From contig OY804582.1 of assembly GCA_963680875.1 (NCBI GenBank), positions 52,594,646 to 52,658,645 on the forward strand: a stretch of DNA of 64,000 nucleotides. Direction: 5' to 3'. Positions 24,601 to 36,600 of the stretch are shown here, piece after piece; the stretch's first letter is position 1; each line of letters starts with the position of its first letter. Position numbers and translations under genes: made by a program. The stretch comes from Bathymodiolus brooksi (taxonomy: Eukaryota > Mollusca > Bivalvia > Mytilida > Modiolidae). The notes under the pieces are model-generated. The model had not been told where the DNA came from. It saw only the letters and a program-made list of their open reading frames with translations, and did no database searches.

Positions 24601-27600
24601 AATGTATAATGTATGTTTATTTTCATAGGCAGTGACATGGTCTGGTGGTTTGGTATATGTAAGTACCAACCCTGGTGATTGTGTAGCTGGACAGACGTCT
24701 ACTGCCAAAACTACAGATGGTGGAACTGCTGTATTGACGCCATATTGTAAGTCAAAGAAAATGTTGAAATATATCTGTTATTTCAGTAAATTATTTGAAT
24801 CAAAGAAATAAATTAAAAAATAACCATGATTTATATAATATAAAAATATACAAATAACAACGTAGATATCAACATCTACCTCTAATATAAAGTGAACGTC
24901 TTCAACAAGTTGTATATAATGTCAGAGGTTAAAACTATTGTTACGTACGACACGTTTCTCAAATAGCCTAGTCTTGATCAGATACACTTATAGTCAAAAG
25001 ATTGGAGAGTCATATAATTTACATGTATTTGAGAGTATGTAAACCAAAGGGCCTAAATAGGATAGATAATATACATTGTAGTTATACAGATTCCATATGC
25101 ATAAATATGATTTGCGAATTATTATTATTATTTTTCTAAATGAATTCTGTTTTTCTATTGGATTAGCACATGACACGTGACAAGCTAGAAAAACATATGT
25201 AGCATGCTATGCAATTTTTACGGACTGGAGATTTCCAATAATAATCATATTTGAATATGATCTTATTGTTATTGTTAACGTGTTACTTGTCAATTAAAGC
25301 TTTGTTTCAAAGACTTAATTGGAATATTAAGCCCTTTCAAAAATTGATGATTTAATAGTGAAGGTTGAAAAATAATAAAGCAATTGTAGCATGTTGTTTT
25401 CGGTTGATACATGATTTTATCGCACTGACCAATAATAACAATATCGACCTCGGACTTCGTCCACGGGTCGATATTGTTATCCTTGGTCAGTGCGATAAAA
25501 TCATGTATCGACCTCATCAACATGCTATAATTGTATATTATACATATCATCTCTATCAAAAAAACATTTTAGTTTCCTGATTTGGTTGTATTATTTATGC
25601 AAATTTCTTATTATAATATTTTATGTTTTGTGATTGTTTCGGAACATATATATAAACGTGTTTTCTTATCAAAACAGTTACGTGTCGTAAGTATATATGT
25701 GTGTTAGTGTGTCTGCACTGATTTTCTTTTGCTGCGAACATCAGACTTGGAAGAACCCCACAGTAAAGGGATTCTTTCATATCGTTCGAGTGCACCATTT
25801 ATATGTTTTGATAATACACATTAAATCTCAGTTTGTTGCTCAGAAAATTATATATTTTATGACCATTAGTCGTATGGAGTGCCATACTACTACCATTGGT
25901 AAATTACCCAACAGTTTTTACATGTGTCTAATATTTTAGCCAAGCAAATTATATTCTTATGTGAGTTACATACCAAACACATGTTTGTTAATAATGAAAC
26001 TGTAAAACCTGTTTTATCTGGTACTCTTATGGTCGCAGAAGACAGGTGGCCGCCAAATACAGGTGATATTAATATGAAATGCACTACAAATGGGAATAAA
26101 AATAAAGGTCACACGATACAAGTTATTGCTTAATAGAGGTAATGTTAAACAGACATAACCATAATCAGTGTTTTTTACATGGCCACGTGACCCTCATGTG
26201 ATAGTGTGATATACATTACAAAATAAAACGAATCACATAATGAAATTTATTTTTGCTCTGTAGTATATTCTCTAACAGAACTTCTCTTTGGCCAAACGTC
26301 GACGAAATTAAATTTAAGATATACATGTAGATGTTATATCGAATCCCCACGAAATACCGGTAATATGAATTAAGATGTAAGAAAAGATTGAAGATACCAA
26401 AGGGGAAATCAGAAATCGTAAATCTAAGATACCAAAGGGGAAATCAGAAGTCGTAAATCTAAGATGCCAAAGGAGAAATCAGAAGTCGTAAATCTAAGAT
26501 ACCAAAGGGGAAATCAGAAGTCGTAAATCTAAGATACCAAAGGGGTAATCAGAAGTCGTAAATCTAAGATACCAAAGGGGTAATCAGAAGTCGTAAATCT
26601 AAGATACCAAAGGGGAAATCAGAAGTCGTAAATCTAAGATACCAAAGGGGAAATCAGAAGTCGTAAATAGTAGGACAGACAATACATTGGCCACAAGATA
26701 CCAAAAGGGAAATCCGAAGCCGTAAATCGTAGGACAGACAATACAGTGGCCAAAAGTAACACTGATCTACGAAACACTACACTAAGAATTAACGATTGAA
26801 CATTGATTATATAATTGATTGAATGATTGGTGTTTAATGTTAAGTTAGAATTGTAGCCGTGTTAAAGTTCAGTACATTGAAAGTTTGAAGGAATAATCAG
26901 AACCTTTAACTCGAAGAGGGACAGACAAGACAATGATCAAAAGAAAAAAGACAAAACTACAAACAATGGTCGACAAACACCGAACAGCAAGCTGAAGATT
27001 GAGCAACACGAACCACACCAAAGAAAGGAGCTAAGCTCAGAGTTTACAAATACGTGTCATATCAAGACCCAATTTGAAATTTTTGACCACAATTTTACCT
27101 TGCGTTCAAACGGGATGACTCTTATTCAATTGCACTTGCCACCATTAAGAAAAAAAATGTATTTATGTATTTGAAATTCTGAATTCGACCTATCAATATA
27201 TATGAACATATATTTAAATCATAAATAAGAAGATTGTTTTATAGGAATACATTTTATTATAAGTGAAATGTCTCCAGAAATAGTTACTAATTATGTAATA
27301 TATTTTTTCATAAACACAGTACATTTTTTGTGCCTTTGAGTACTTCACAACAGTGGTTTTGCTTTGTTGATCAACCTATCAATATACAAAATGTATATAT
27401 ATAGATAGAAACGGCCTGGCTTGGGATCCTCTGAAGTAAGGTACTCCATGGCCTTATCGTCTAAGTGGCCACGAGCATGTATAGCCTCTAAGGCTCGCAT
27501 GATCTTCTGCGTAAAATCCAGTGTAGAGTCAGAATCTAATTTTTCGTAGAATCGACAATCGGACAGTTGTCTTTCTGCTTCTTGTAGATATGTCGTTTTA

Positions 27601-30600
27601 TCCATGACTACTACTGCACTCCCTTTATCTGCTGGCTTAATAATAATATCATCTCTTTCCTGTATATTCCTAAGGGCTGATCTTTCTGCCTGTGTTAAGT
27701 TGTCGGTCTTGGGGACATGTACGTCAACATTGTGTTTGATATCTGACTTAATTAGGTTAATGACCGATTCTAGCCTGGTAATTTTACTAGGTTTTGGGAT
27801 CCAATTACTTTTCTTGACAAATCTAGGAATATCAGTGACTTCTATATATATATAAACGTCTGAAAAAGTTGCCAACGTATGAACCTACGGGATGTCGGAT
27901 CGGAAACAAGTGTTAACGATTCCATGCAAGCAAACTTTTTAACCAGTGCCTGGTCCTTAGCTAGTGGGTAAATTTCATCATTACATTTTCTCATTGCTTT
28001 CATGCCTGTACCAAGTCAGGTTCATTACGGTTTTCATAGTTTTCCGGTTGTTGACTGATTTTGTCTGTTTATATACTTATGAGTTTTGACTTTCCCTTTG
28101 TAAGATTGTTCGGAGTTCGGTAATTTTGTTATTACCCTTATTGTTTATAAATTAGTGTACATATATACTTGAATAATATAAAGAATAAAGTTCAAGGTTA
28201 TGATTTTTAGTAATTTACATCCCGATAACTGATGGTCACGTGACCATTTTTCGAATCAGAATACAGACGCTGATGAAGTTTGTCGGTCAAGCGAAATATC
28301 CGTCGGTTTAATTATAACTATAGTTTTTTTGTAGACTTATAGTTATTTTTGTTACATTTTAACATCTGTTTTTTTATATTGTTGTGCTAACATTTTAGAC
28401 GTTTATATATATATATATATTATATATATAGTGGCACTTGTGCAATCCGACACCCGAGTTTTCCGACACCCTGTGACATCTGACAAAATTTATGGTCCCA
28501 AAGTATTTCTGTTAATTAAAATAAAACATGAGTACTCCGACATCCTGTACAATCAGACACATTTTCCTAGTCCCTGTGTGTGTCAGATTAGAAAGGTTCC
28601 ACTGTATATATAATATATCATATTGATTGCGCATATTCTAAATATAAATGACAATTTTTACAGCTTTTACAACACCAACGACTGAAACTGAAGCCAGTGC
28701 ATCAATTATTCCGATCATAGCGGCTGTAGTAGCTGTATTGTTTATATTAGGCCTTTTATTCCTCGCGTGCTGCCTGTACAAAAAATACAAAAAGAAAAAG
28801 GAGGAATCTAAGATTCAAAGTAGCGACAACGAGAAGAAAATGAGTGAAAAAGAGAAAAATGGCAGATTGAAAGAAGGTACCAGAGGTATTTTTATGTTGA
28901 TTAGATGCTCATCAGTAGATGAGTTGGTATGCACTGACATTTGATCTATTAAATTGCAGAAATTTTTATAAAATGCTCTTAGACTGGGGAAATAACGTAT
29001 ACTATTATATCAGACTGATTGCGCCATGAAGTAAGCTATATGTATGTCATGATCTATTTTCACTGCTAATATAATCGTTCAAATACAAAAATTATTATGA
29101 TTATCGGATTGTGTTTTTACACTGAATGAGAATAATGAGGAATATTGAAATGGCAGTCAATACTTGCATGTATTTTATATATTTACATGTATTAGAGTCT
29201 CTTTTTGACAAAACCAATTTCAAGAGTTATATTTGCTTATGTTGTATATGGAATTCTGGAATTCGAGGTCAGCGCTCAATCTGAATTAATTCTGACCTTA
29301 AAGATAACCATTTACTAGTTTGTTTCGTATTTATCAAATATCTTACTACAGATAAATCCCTTTATAATCGGTCATAACCAGTTTCATTCTCTATTTTAAA
29401 TTACTATTGAAAAACAACAGTGATTCCGTTTATCATCTACTTTTTCTACTCGCAGTCACCTAGAAGCTTGTATGCTTTTATTACTCGCAGTCACCTAGAA
29501 AGTTTTATACGTTATTTACTCGCAGTCACCTAGAAGGTTTTATACTTTTTTTTCCTCGCAGTCACCTAGAAGGTTTTATACTTTTTTTACTCATAGTCAC
29601 CTAGAAGGTTTTATACTTTTTTTACTCGCAGTCACCTAGAAGGTTTTATACTTTTTTCACTCGCAGTCACCTACAAGGTTTCATACTTTTTTTACTCGCA
29701 GTCACCTAGAAGATGCTATGCTTTTTTTTTACTCGTAGCTCGTAATCACCTAGAACATGTTATGCTTTTTTTACTCGTAGCTCGTAGTCACCTAGAAAAT
29801 GTTATGCTTTGTTTACTCGTAGCTCGTAGTCACCAAAAAATGTTATGCTTTGTTTACTCGTAGCTCGTAGTCACCTAGAAGATTTTATGCTTTTTTTACT
29901 CGTAACTCGTAGTCACCTAGAAAATGTTATGCTTTTTTTACTCGTAGCTCGTAGTCACCTAGAAGATTTTATGGTTTTTTTTACTCGTAGCTCGTAGTCA
30001 CCTAGAAGATTTTATGGTTTTTTTACTCGTAGCTCGTAGTCACCTAGAAGATTTTATGTTTTTTTTACTCGTAACTCGTAGTCACCTAGAATATTTTATG
30101 CTTTTTTTACTCGTAGCTCGTAGTCACCTAGACAATTTTATGTTTTTTTTTTACTCGTAACTCGTAGTCACCTAGAAGATTTTATGTTTTTTTTACTCGT
30201 AACTCGTAGTCACCTAGAAGATTTTATGCTTTTTTTTTACTCGTAGCTCGTAGTCACCTAGAAGATTTTATGTTTTTTTTTACTCGTAGCTCGTAGTCAC
30301 CTAGAAGATTTTATGGTTTTTTTACTCGTAACTCGTAGTCACCTAGAAAATGTTATGCTTTTTTTACTCGTAGCTCGTAGTCACCTAGAATATGTTATGC
30401 TTTTTTTACTCGTAGCTCGTAGTCACCTAGAAGATTTTATGGTTTTTTTACTCGTAGCTCGTAGTCACCTAGAAGATTTTATGTTTTTTTTACTCGTAAC
30501 TCGTAGTCACCTAGAATATTTTATGCTTTTTTTACTCGTAGCTCGTAGTCACCTAGAAAATTTTATGTTTTTTTTTACTCGTAACTCGTAGTCACCTAGA

Positions 30601-33600
30601 AGATTTTATGTTTTTTTTACTCGTAACTCGTAGTCACCTAGAAGATTTTATGCTTTTTTTTTACTCGTAGCTCGTAGTCACCTAGAAGATTTTATGTTTT
30701 TTTTTACTCGTAGCTCGTAGTCACCTAGAAGATTTTATGTTTTTTTTACTCGTAACTCGTAGTCACCTAGAAAATGTTATGCTTTTTTTACTCGTAGCTC
30801 GTAGTCACCTAGAATATGTTATGCTTTTTTTACTCGTAGCTCGTAGTCACCTAGAAGATTTTATGGTTTTTTTACTCGTAGCTCGTAGTCACCTAGAAGA
30901 TTTTATGTTTTTTTTACTCGTAACTCGTAGTCACCTAGAAGATTTTATGCTTTTTTTTAACTCGTGGCTCGTAGTCACCTAGAAGATTTTATGTTTTGTT
31001 TACTCGTAGCTCGTAGTCACCTAGAAGATTTTATGCTTTTTTTACTCGTAACTCGTAGTCACCTAGAAAATGTTATGCTTTTTTTACTCGTAGCTCGTAG
31101 TCACCTAGAAGATTTCATGTTTTTTTTACTCGTAGCTCGTAGTCACCTAGAATATTTTATGCTTTTTTTACTCGTAGCTCGTAGTCACCTAGAAAATTTT
31201 ATGTTTTTTTTACTCGTAACTCGTAGTCACCTAGAAGATTTTATGCTTTTTTTTACTCGTAGCTCGTAGTCACCTAGAAGATTTTATGTTTTGTTTACTC
31301 GTAGCTCGTAGTCACCTAGAAGATCTTATGCTTTTTTTACTCGTAACTCGTAGTCACCTAGAAAATGTTATGCTTTTTTTACTCGTAGCTCGTAGTCACC
31401 TAGAAGATTTCATGCTTTTTTTACTCGTAACTCGTAGTCACCTAGAAGATTTTATGCTTTCTTTTACTCGTAGCTCGTAGTCACCTAGAAGATTTTATGC
31501 TTTTTTTACTCGTAACTCGTAGTCACCTAGAAAATGTTATGCTTTTTTTACTCGTAGCTCGTAGTCACCTAGAAGATTTCATGCTTTTTTTACTCGTAGC
31601 TCGTAGTCACCTAGAATATTTTATGCTTTTTTTACTCGTAGCTCGTAGTCACCTAGAAGATTTTATGTTTTTTTTTACTCGTAGCTCGTAGTCACCTAGA
31701 CGATTTTATGTTTTTTTTACTCGTAACTCGTAGTCACCTAGAAGATTTTATGCTTTTTTTTTACTCGTAGCTCGTAGTCACCTAGAAGATTTTATGTTTT
31801 GTTTACTCGTAGCTCGTAGTCACCTAGAAGATTTTATGCTTTTTCTACTCGTAACTCGTAGTCACCTAGAACATGTTATGCTTTTTTTACTCGTAGCTCG
31901 TAGTCACCTAGAAGATTTCATGCTTTTTTTACTCGTAGCTCGTAGTCACCTAGAATATGTTATGCTTTTTTTACTCGTAACTCGTAGTCACCTAGAAGAT
32001 TTTATGTTTTTTTTTACTCGTAGCTCGTAGCCACCTAGAAGATTTTATGCTTTTTTTACTCGTTACTCGTAGTCACCTAGAAAATGTTATGCTTTTTTTA
32101 CTCGTAGCTCGTAGTCACCTAGAAGATTTCATGCTTTTTTTACTCGTAGCTCGTAGTCACCTAGAATATTTTATGCTTTTTTTACTCGTAGCTCGTAGTC
32201 ACCTAGAAGATTTTATGTTTTTTTTTACTCGTAGCTCGTAGTCACCTAGAAGATTTTATGGTTTTTTTACTCGTAACTCGTAGTCACCTAGAAGATTTTA
32301 TGCTTTTTTTTTTACTCGTAACTCGTAGTCACCTAGAAGATTTTATGTTTTGTTTACTCGTAGCTCGTAGTCACCTAGAAGATTTTATGCTTTTTTTACT
32401 CGTAACTCGTAGTCACCTAGAATATTTTATGCTTTTTTAACTCGTAGCTCGTAGTCACCTAGAATATTTTATGCTTTTTTAACTCGTAGCTCGTAGTCAC
32501 CTAGAAGATTTTATACTTTTTTTTTACTCGTAGCTCGTAGTCACCTAGAAGATTTTATGCTTTTTTAACTCGTAGCTCGTAGTCACCTAGAATATTTTAT
32601 GCTTTTTTAACTCGTAGCTCGTAGTCACCTAGAAGATTTTATACTTTTTTTTTACTCGTAGTCACCTAGAATATTTTATACTTTTTTTTTACTCGTAGTC
32701 ACCTAGATGGTTTTATACTTTTTTACTCTTAATTACGTAGAAGGTTTTATACTTTTTTACTCTTAATTACGTAGAAGGTTTTATACTTTTTTACTCTTAA
32801 TTACGTAGAAGGTTTTATACTTTTTTACTCTTAATTACGTAGAAGGTTTTATACTTTTTTACTCATAGTCACCTAGAATGTTTTATACTTTTTTACTTGT
32901 TGTCACCTAGAATGTTTTATACTTTTTTACTCATAGTCACCTAGAATGTTTTATACTTTTTTTACTCATAGTCACCTAGCAGGTTTCATACTTTTTTTAC
33001 TCGTAATCAAAAGAGAAGATCTTATACTATTTTTACTCATAGTCACCTAGAAAGTTTTATACTTTTTTTACTCATAGTCACCTAGAAAGTTTTATGCCAT
33101 TTTTTACTCATAGTCACCTAGAAGGTTTTATACTTTTTTACCTAGAAGGTGTTATTATATAGTCACCTAGTAGGTTTTATATATATTTATATACTCCTAG
33201 TTACCTAGACCAGGGGCGGATCCAGGATTTCAAGTTAGGGGGGCGCACTTAAAAAAATTGCGCCGAGCGGAGGGTGGCGCGAAAATGTTTGGGGTATTTC
33301 GTATGAAAAATCACGATTTTACGCCATAAAATCATATTTTTTTCAATTTTAGGGGGGGGGGCGCCGGGTGCGCCCGCCCCCCCCCCCCCCCCTGGATCCG
33401 CCCCTGTAGACGGTTTTATTACTTTTTCATATAACACAGAAATTGCTTTAGTTGTATTCTATATTAACATATCAAATGATTATAATATTCAATGAAATGA
33501 TGTAGTACATGTATTGGCAATATATCTCCTAAAATAATGTCTTCCTCATGACATGAGAAGAAAGACACATATGTTTTAACAATAGTTGTTTTATTTCACA

Positions 33601-36600
33601 AGCTTCTTGCCTTGATGTTCAATCATGGGTGGATTCTGTCAGCCCGGACCCTGACACTATGACGGAATATTCTTTATATATAAAATCGGGTAATGAATGA
33701 ATATCCCTGCATTATTTTCTTCCCTCACCTTTTGAACCTAAACCGGCTTTACCTGTTTGATGTGGCATCCAAATTTACCTTAGAAATTCCAATAAACTAA
33801 AAAACTTGTGCCAATTATTTTCTACCTATCAGATACCTGTCCTGATATATTTAGTAAGAACTTTCATATACCCCTCCTACTATATTTTTTAAGAATTATG
33901 CAGATTGCTCTAATGTTATTATTTATAATATTAAGAAAAAAAACTTGATCAATATATTTGGCTTGATATATTGAATTCTAGATATGTGACAGTAGAGGCC
34001 TGTATTATCTATTCTCCAGCTAGTTCATGTTTCAAAACAACCTTATTTAAAGTTTGAAAATACCAAAGGGGTAATCAGAAACCGTAAATCAAAGGGCAGA
34101 TAACACAATGGCCAAATGAAAAGGGACAGAAAGACAAACAACATTCTACAAATGAGCAACACGAACCCCACTAATAAGCAGTGGTGAACTCAGGTGCTCC
34201 GGATGGGTTTTGCAGTTCCTGCTCCGCTGATGGCGCCTGTCGTGCTGCTCTTATTACAAAACCGATAATAAACCATGAATGAGGAAAGAACCATGTTATG
34301 ATTACGACAAACGGAACATATCCGTGATCATTTTTGACACAGATATTAAGAAATGTCTTCGGAATTGATATAAAACATGCAGCGAACTCCGGTTAAGGAC
34401 TTCCTTAAAACAATTAGCCATTAGCCATATGTTTATAACAGCAAATAAAAAAGCTTTTAACCACAAAATTATTTTACACAGGTTAATATTTGCTGATAAA
34501 AAATAAACATGCCTTATCATCAAGTTTATCCTCTATTAATTTTAACGGATAGCTAAGAAATATAGACATTAGTGAAGATTTGAATCAAGTTTTCAGTATG
34601 GTTCATAACAATTATTGGATGTATCATTATGATGCTTTTTATTCTTAGATTCAGATATGATAGTTGAACCAATGACCGCACGTGATGCCTTGTCTGTAGA
34701 CCTACCCGATGACGACGATCGTGGACTGATACCCCTCTCTGATGCACCAAGACCAGCACCACCTTCAACACCAATGTCTCAAGCTATCCGATCACAGATT
34801 CGTGATATTCCGCAAGATCAGCCATCACTACCACCTATTAGTAAGAGATAAAGATGTAAATATTACATAATTATTGTCGTATGGCTTTAACCTTGTAAAT
34901 TACACCAATAAAATTGCCTACTTGACAATATTGATAACATTAATTAATCACAAACGTCGCAGCACATCAACCAATTATATACATGTAATGTTCCAAAAAA
35001 TACATTTATTATAGGAAGTCGAGAAATTAATAATAAATTACCAATAGATGAGCTTACTTTATTATTTGGCAATGACGTGCTAAACGGTGAAACAAATGCA
35101 CAAATTTCCTTACTAATTCAAAAATTCATTCAAGACACATGTCGTTTTACCATAAATTGACTACTGTATGATAAGGTTTTCTGATGTTTATATTGTTTAC
35201 CGTTCATGGCTGACCTCCAAATATTATTTCTTTTGTTTCATATTTTATTTTTTATTCTTTTCTTTTTGTGTCAACAGTATGCGACAATGGATAACTCATC
35301 TTTGATACCATATTATAATATACAAAGTGAACTAAACGCTAACTTGCATTGGCGAAATAATTAAGAATTGAATGTATTCTTTTGAAGTTGCATTTGGGTA
35401 TGAAAGCGTTGACCGAAGTACATTTTCAATGAAGCACGGTAGCGGTTCATGTTGAAAATGTAGCGCTTCATATTGAAAATGTAGTTCGATCAACGCTTTC
35501 ATACCTCAATGAAACTTCAAAAGAATGCATTCAATTCTTATAGTTATATTTAAATCACACCAAAATTTAATATAGTTGAATTTTTCGTTGTGAATTTTAT
35601 TTGTGTTAGATTATTTGCTGTTGGAAATTACTATGCCATTGATTGTTTACATCTGACGTCGTCATGGAGGCACGTGCAAGTTCGGATTTGAGTTTCATTG
35701 GGATGTGAAACATCTCTTTTATAATTATGTGACCACTTCATAACCAATCATATTGTAACATTTCAATGAAAAACGAAAGTAATGTAATTATTGTATCATG
35801 AATTCAGTAACTACACATAAACACCTGCTACTGTCTATATATAGCTATGTCCCAGATTTTGCATACTCGGATCATTTTGATTAGTTACCTGTAATTGTAT
35901 TCCATTGTCGCGCTTTGATTTATTGCTACATTTATTGCTTCATGTCTTCATGTTTAATTTTTAGCGAAATTATGTAATGATACAAATCATTCATGGAGAA
36001 GATAACCTAAGTTGAAAAACTTGTATCTGATTCTTGTGTCATTATTTAGACAATAAAATACGTATGCATTAAATTAAATTAAATTAACCTATCACAAAGG
36101 TTATAAAACATCAATCATAAACATCATAAAACATTAACCAATCACAAACGTCATGACACAACAACCAATCACAAACGTTATAACACATTAACTATTTACA
36201 AACGTCATGACACAATAACCAATCAAAATGGTTATTAATCATTAACCATTCACAAACGTCATAGCACATTAACCAATCACAATGGTTATTAAGTATTAAC
36301 CATTCACAAACGTCATGACACAATAACCAATCACATGGTTATTAATCATTAACCATTCACAAACGTCATAGTACATTAACCAATCACAAAATTTAGAACA
36401 CACATTTATCCATTACCTAATCGGATTTCTGAATCTGTTTCTGTTGTTTATGCGCTGTCAATGTTATAGTCTATTTCATGTATGTAAATGTGGTGTGGGA
36501 GTTTGCAGAGAAAATCATGTACCTAATATTTTATCTTCATATCTTATATGGGGGAGGGAGGGTTGTCATGGTCGTGATCGTTTGGTAGTTGGATTTACAA

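Noticed and set aside
30313..32440. Series of plus-strand open frames rich in [11 protein letters not shown] repeats
   Set aside because: They are translations of the 42-bp minisatellite; frames are cut wherever poly-T length changes and no splice or start context exists.
29447..33190. CRISPR-like look of the regular array
   Set aside because: There are no unique spacers; units are contiguous and the organism is an animal.
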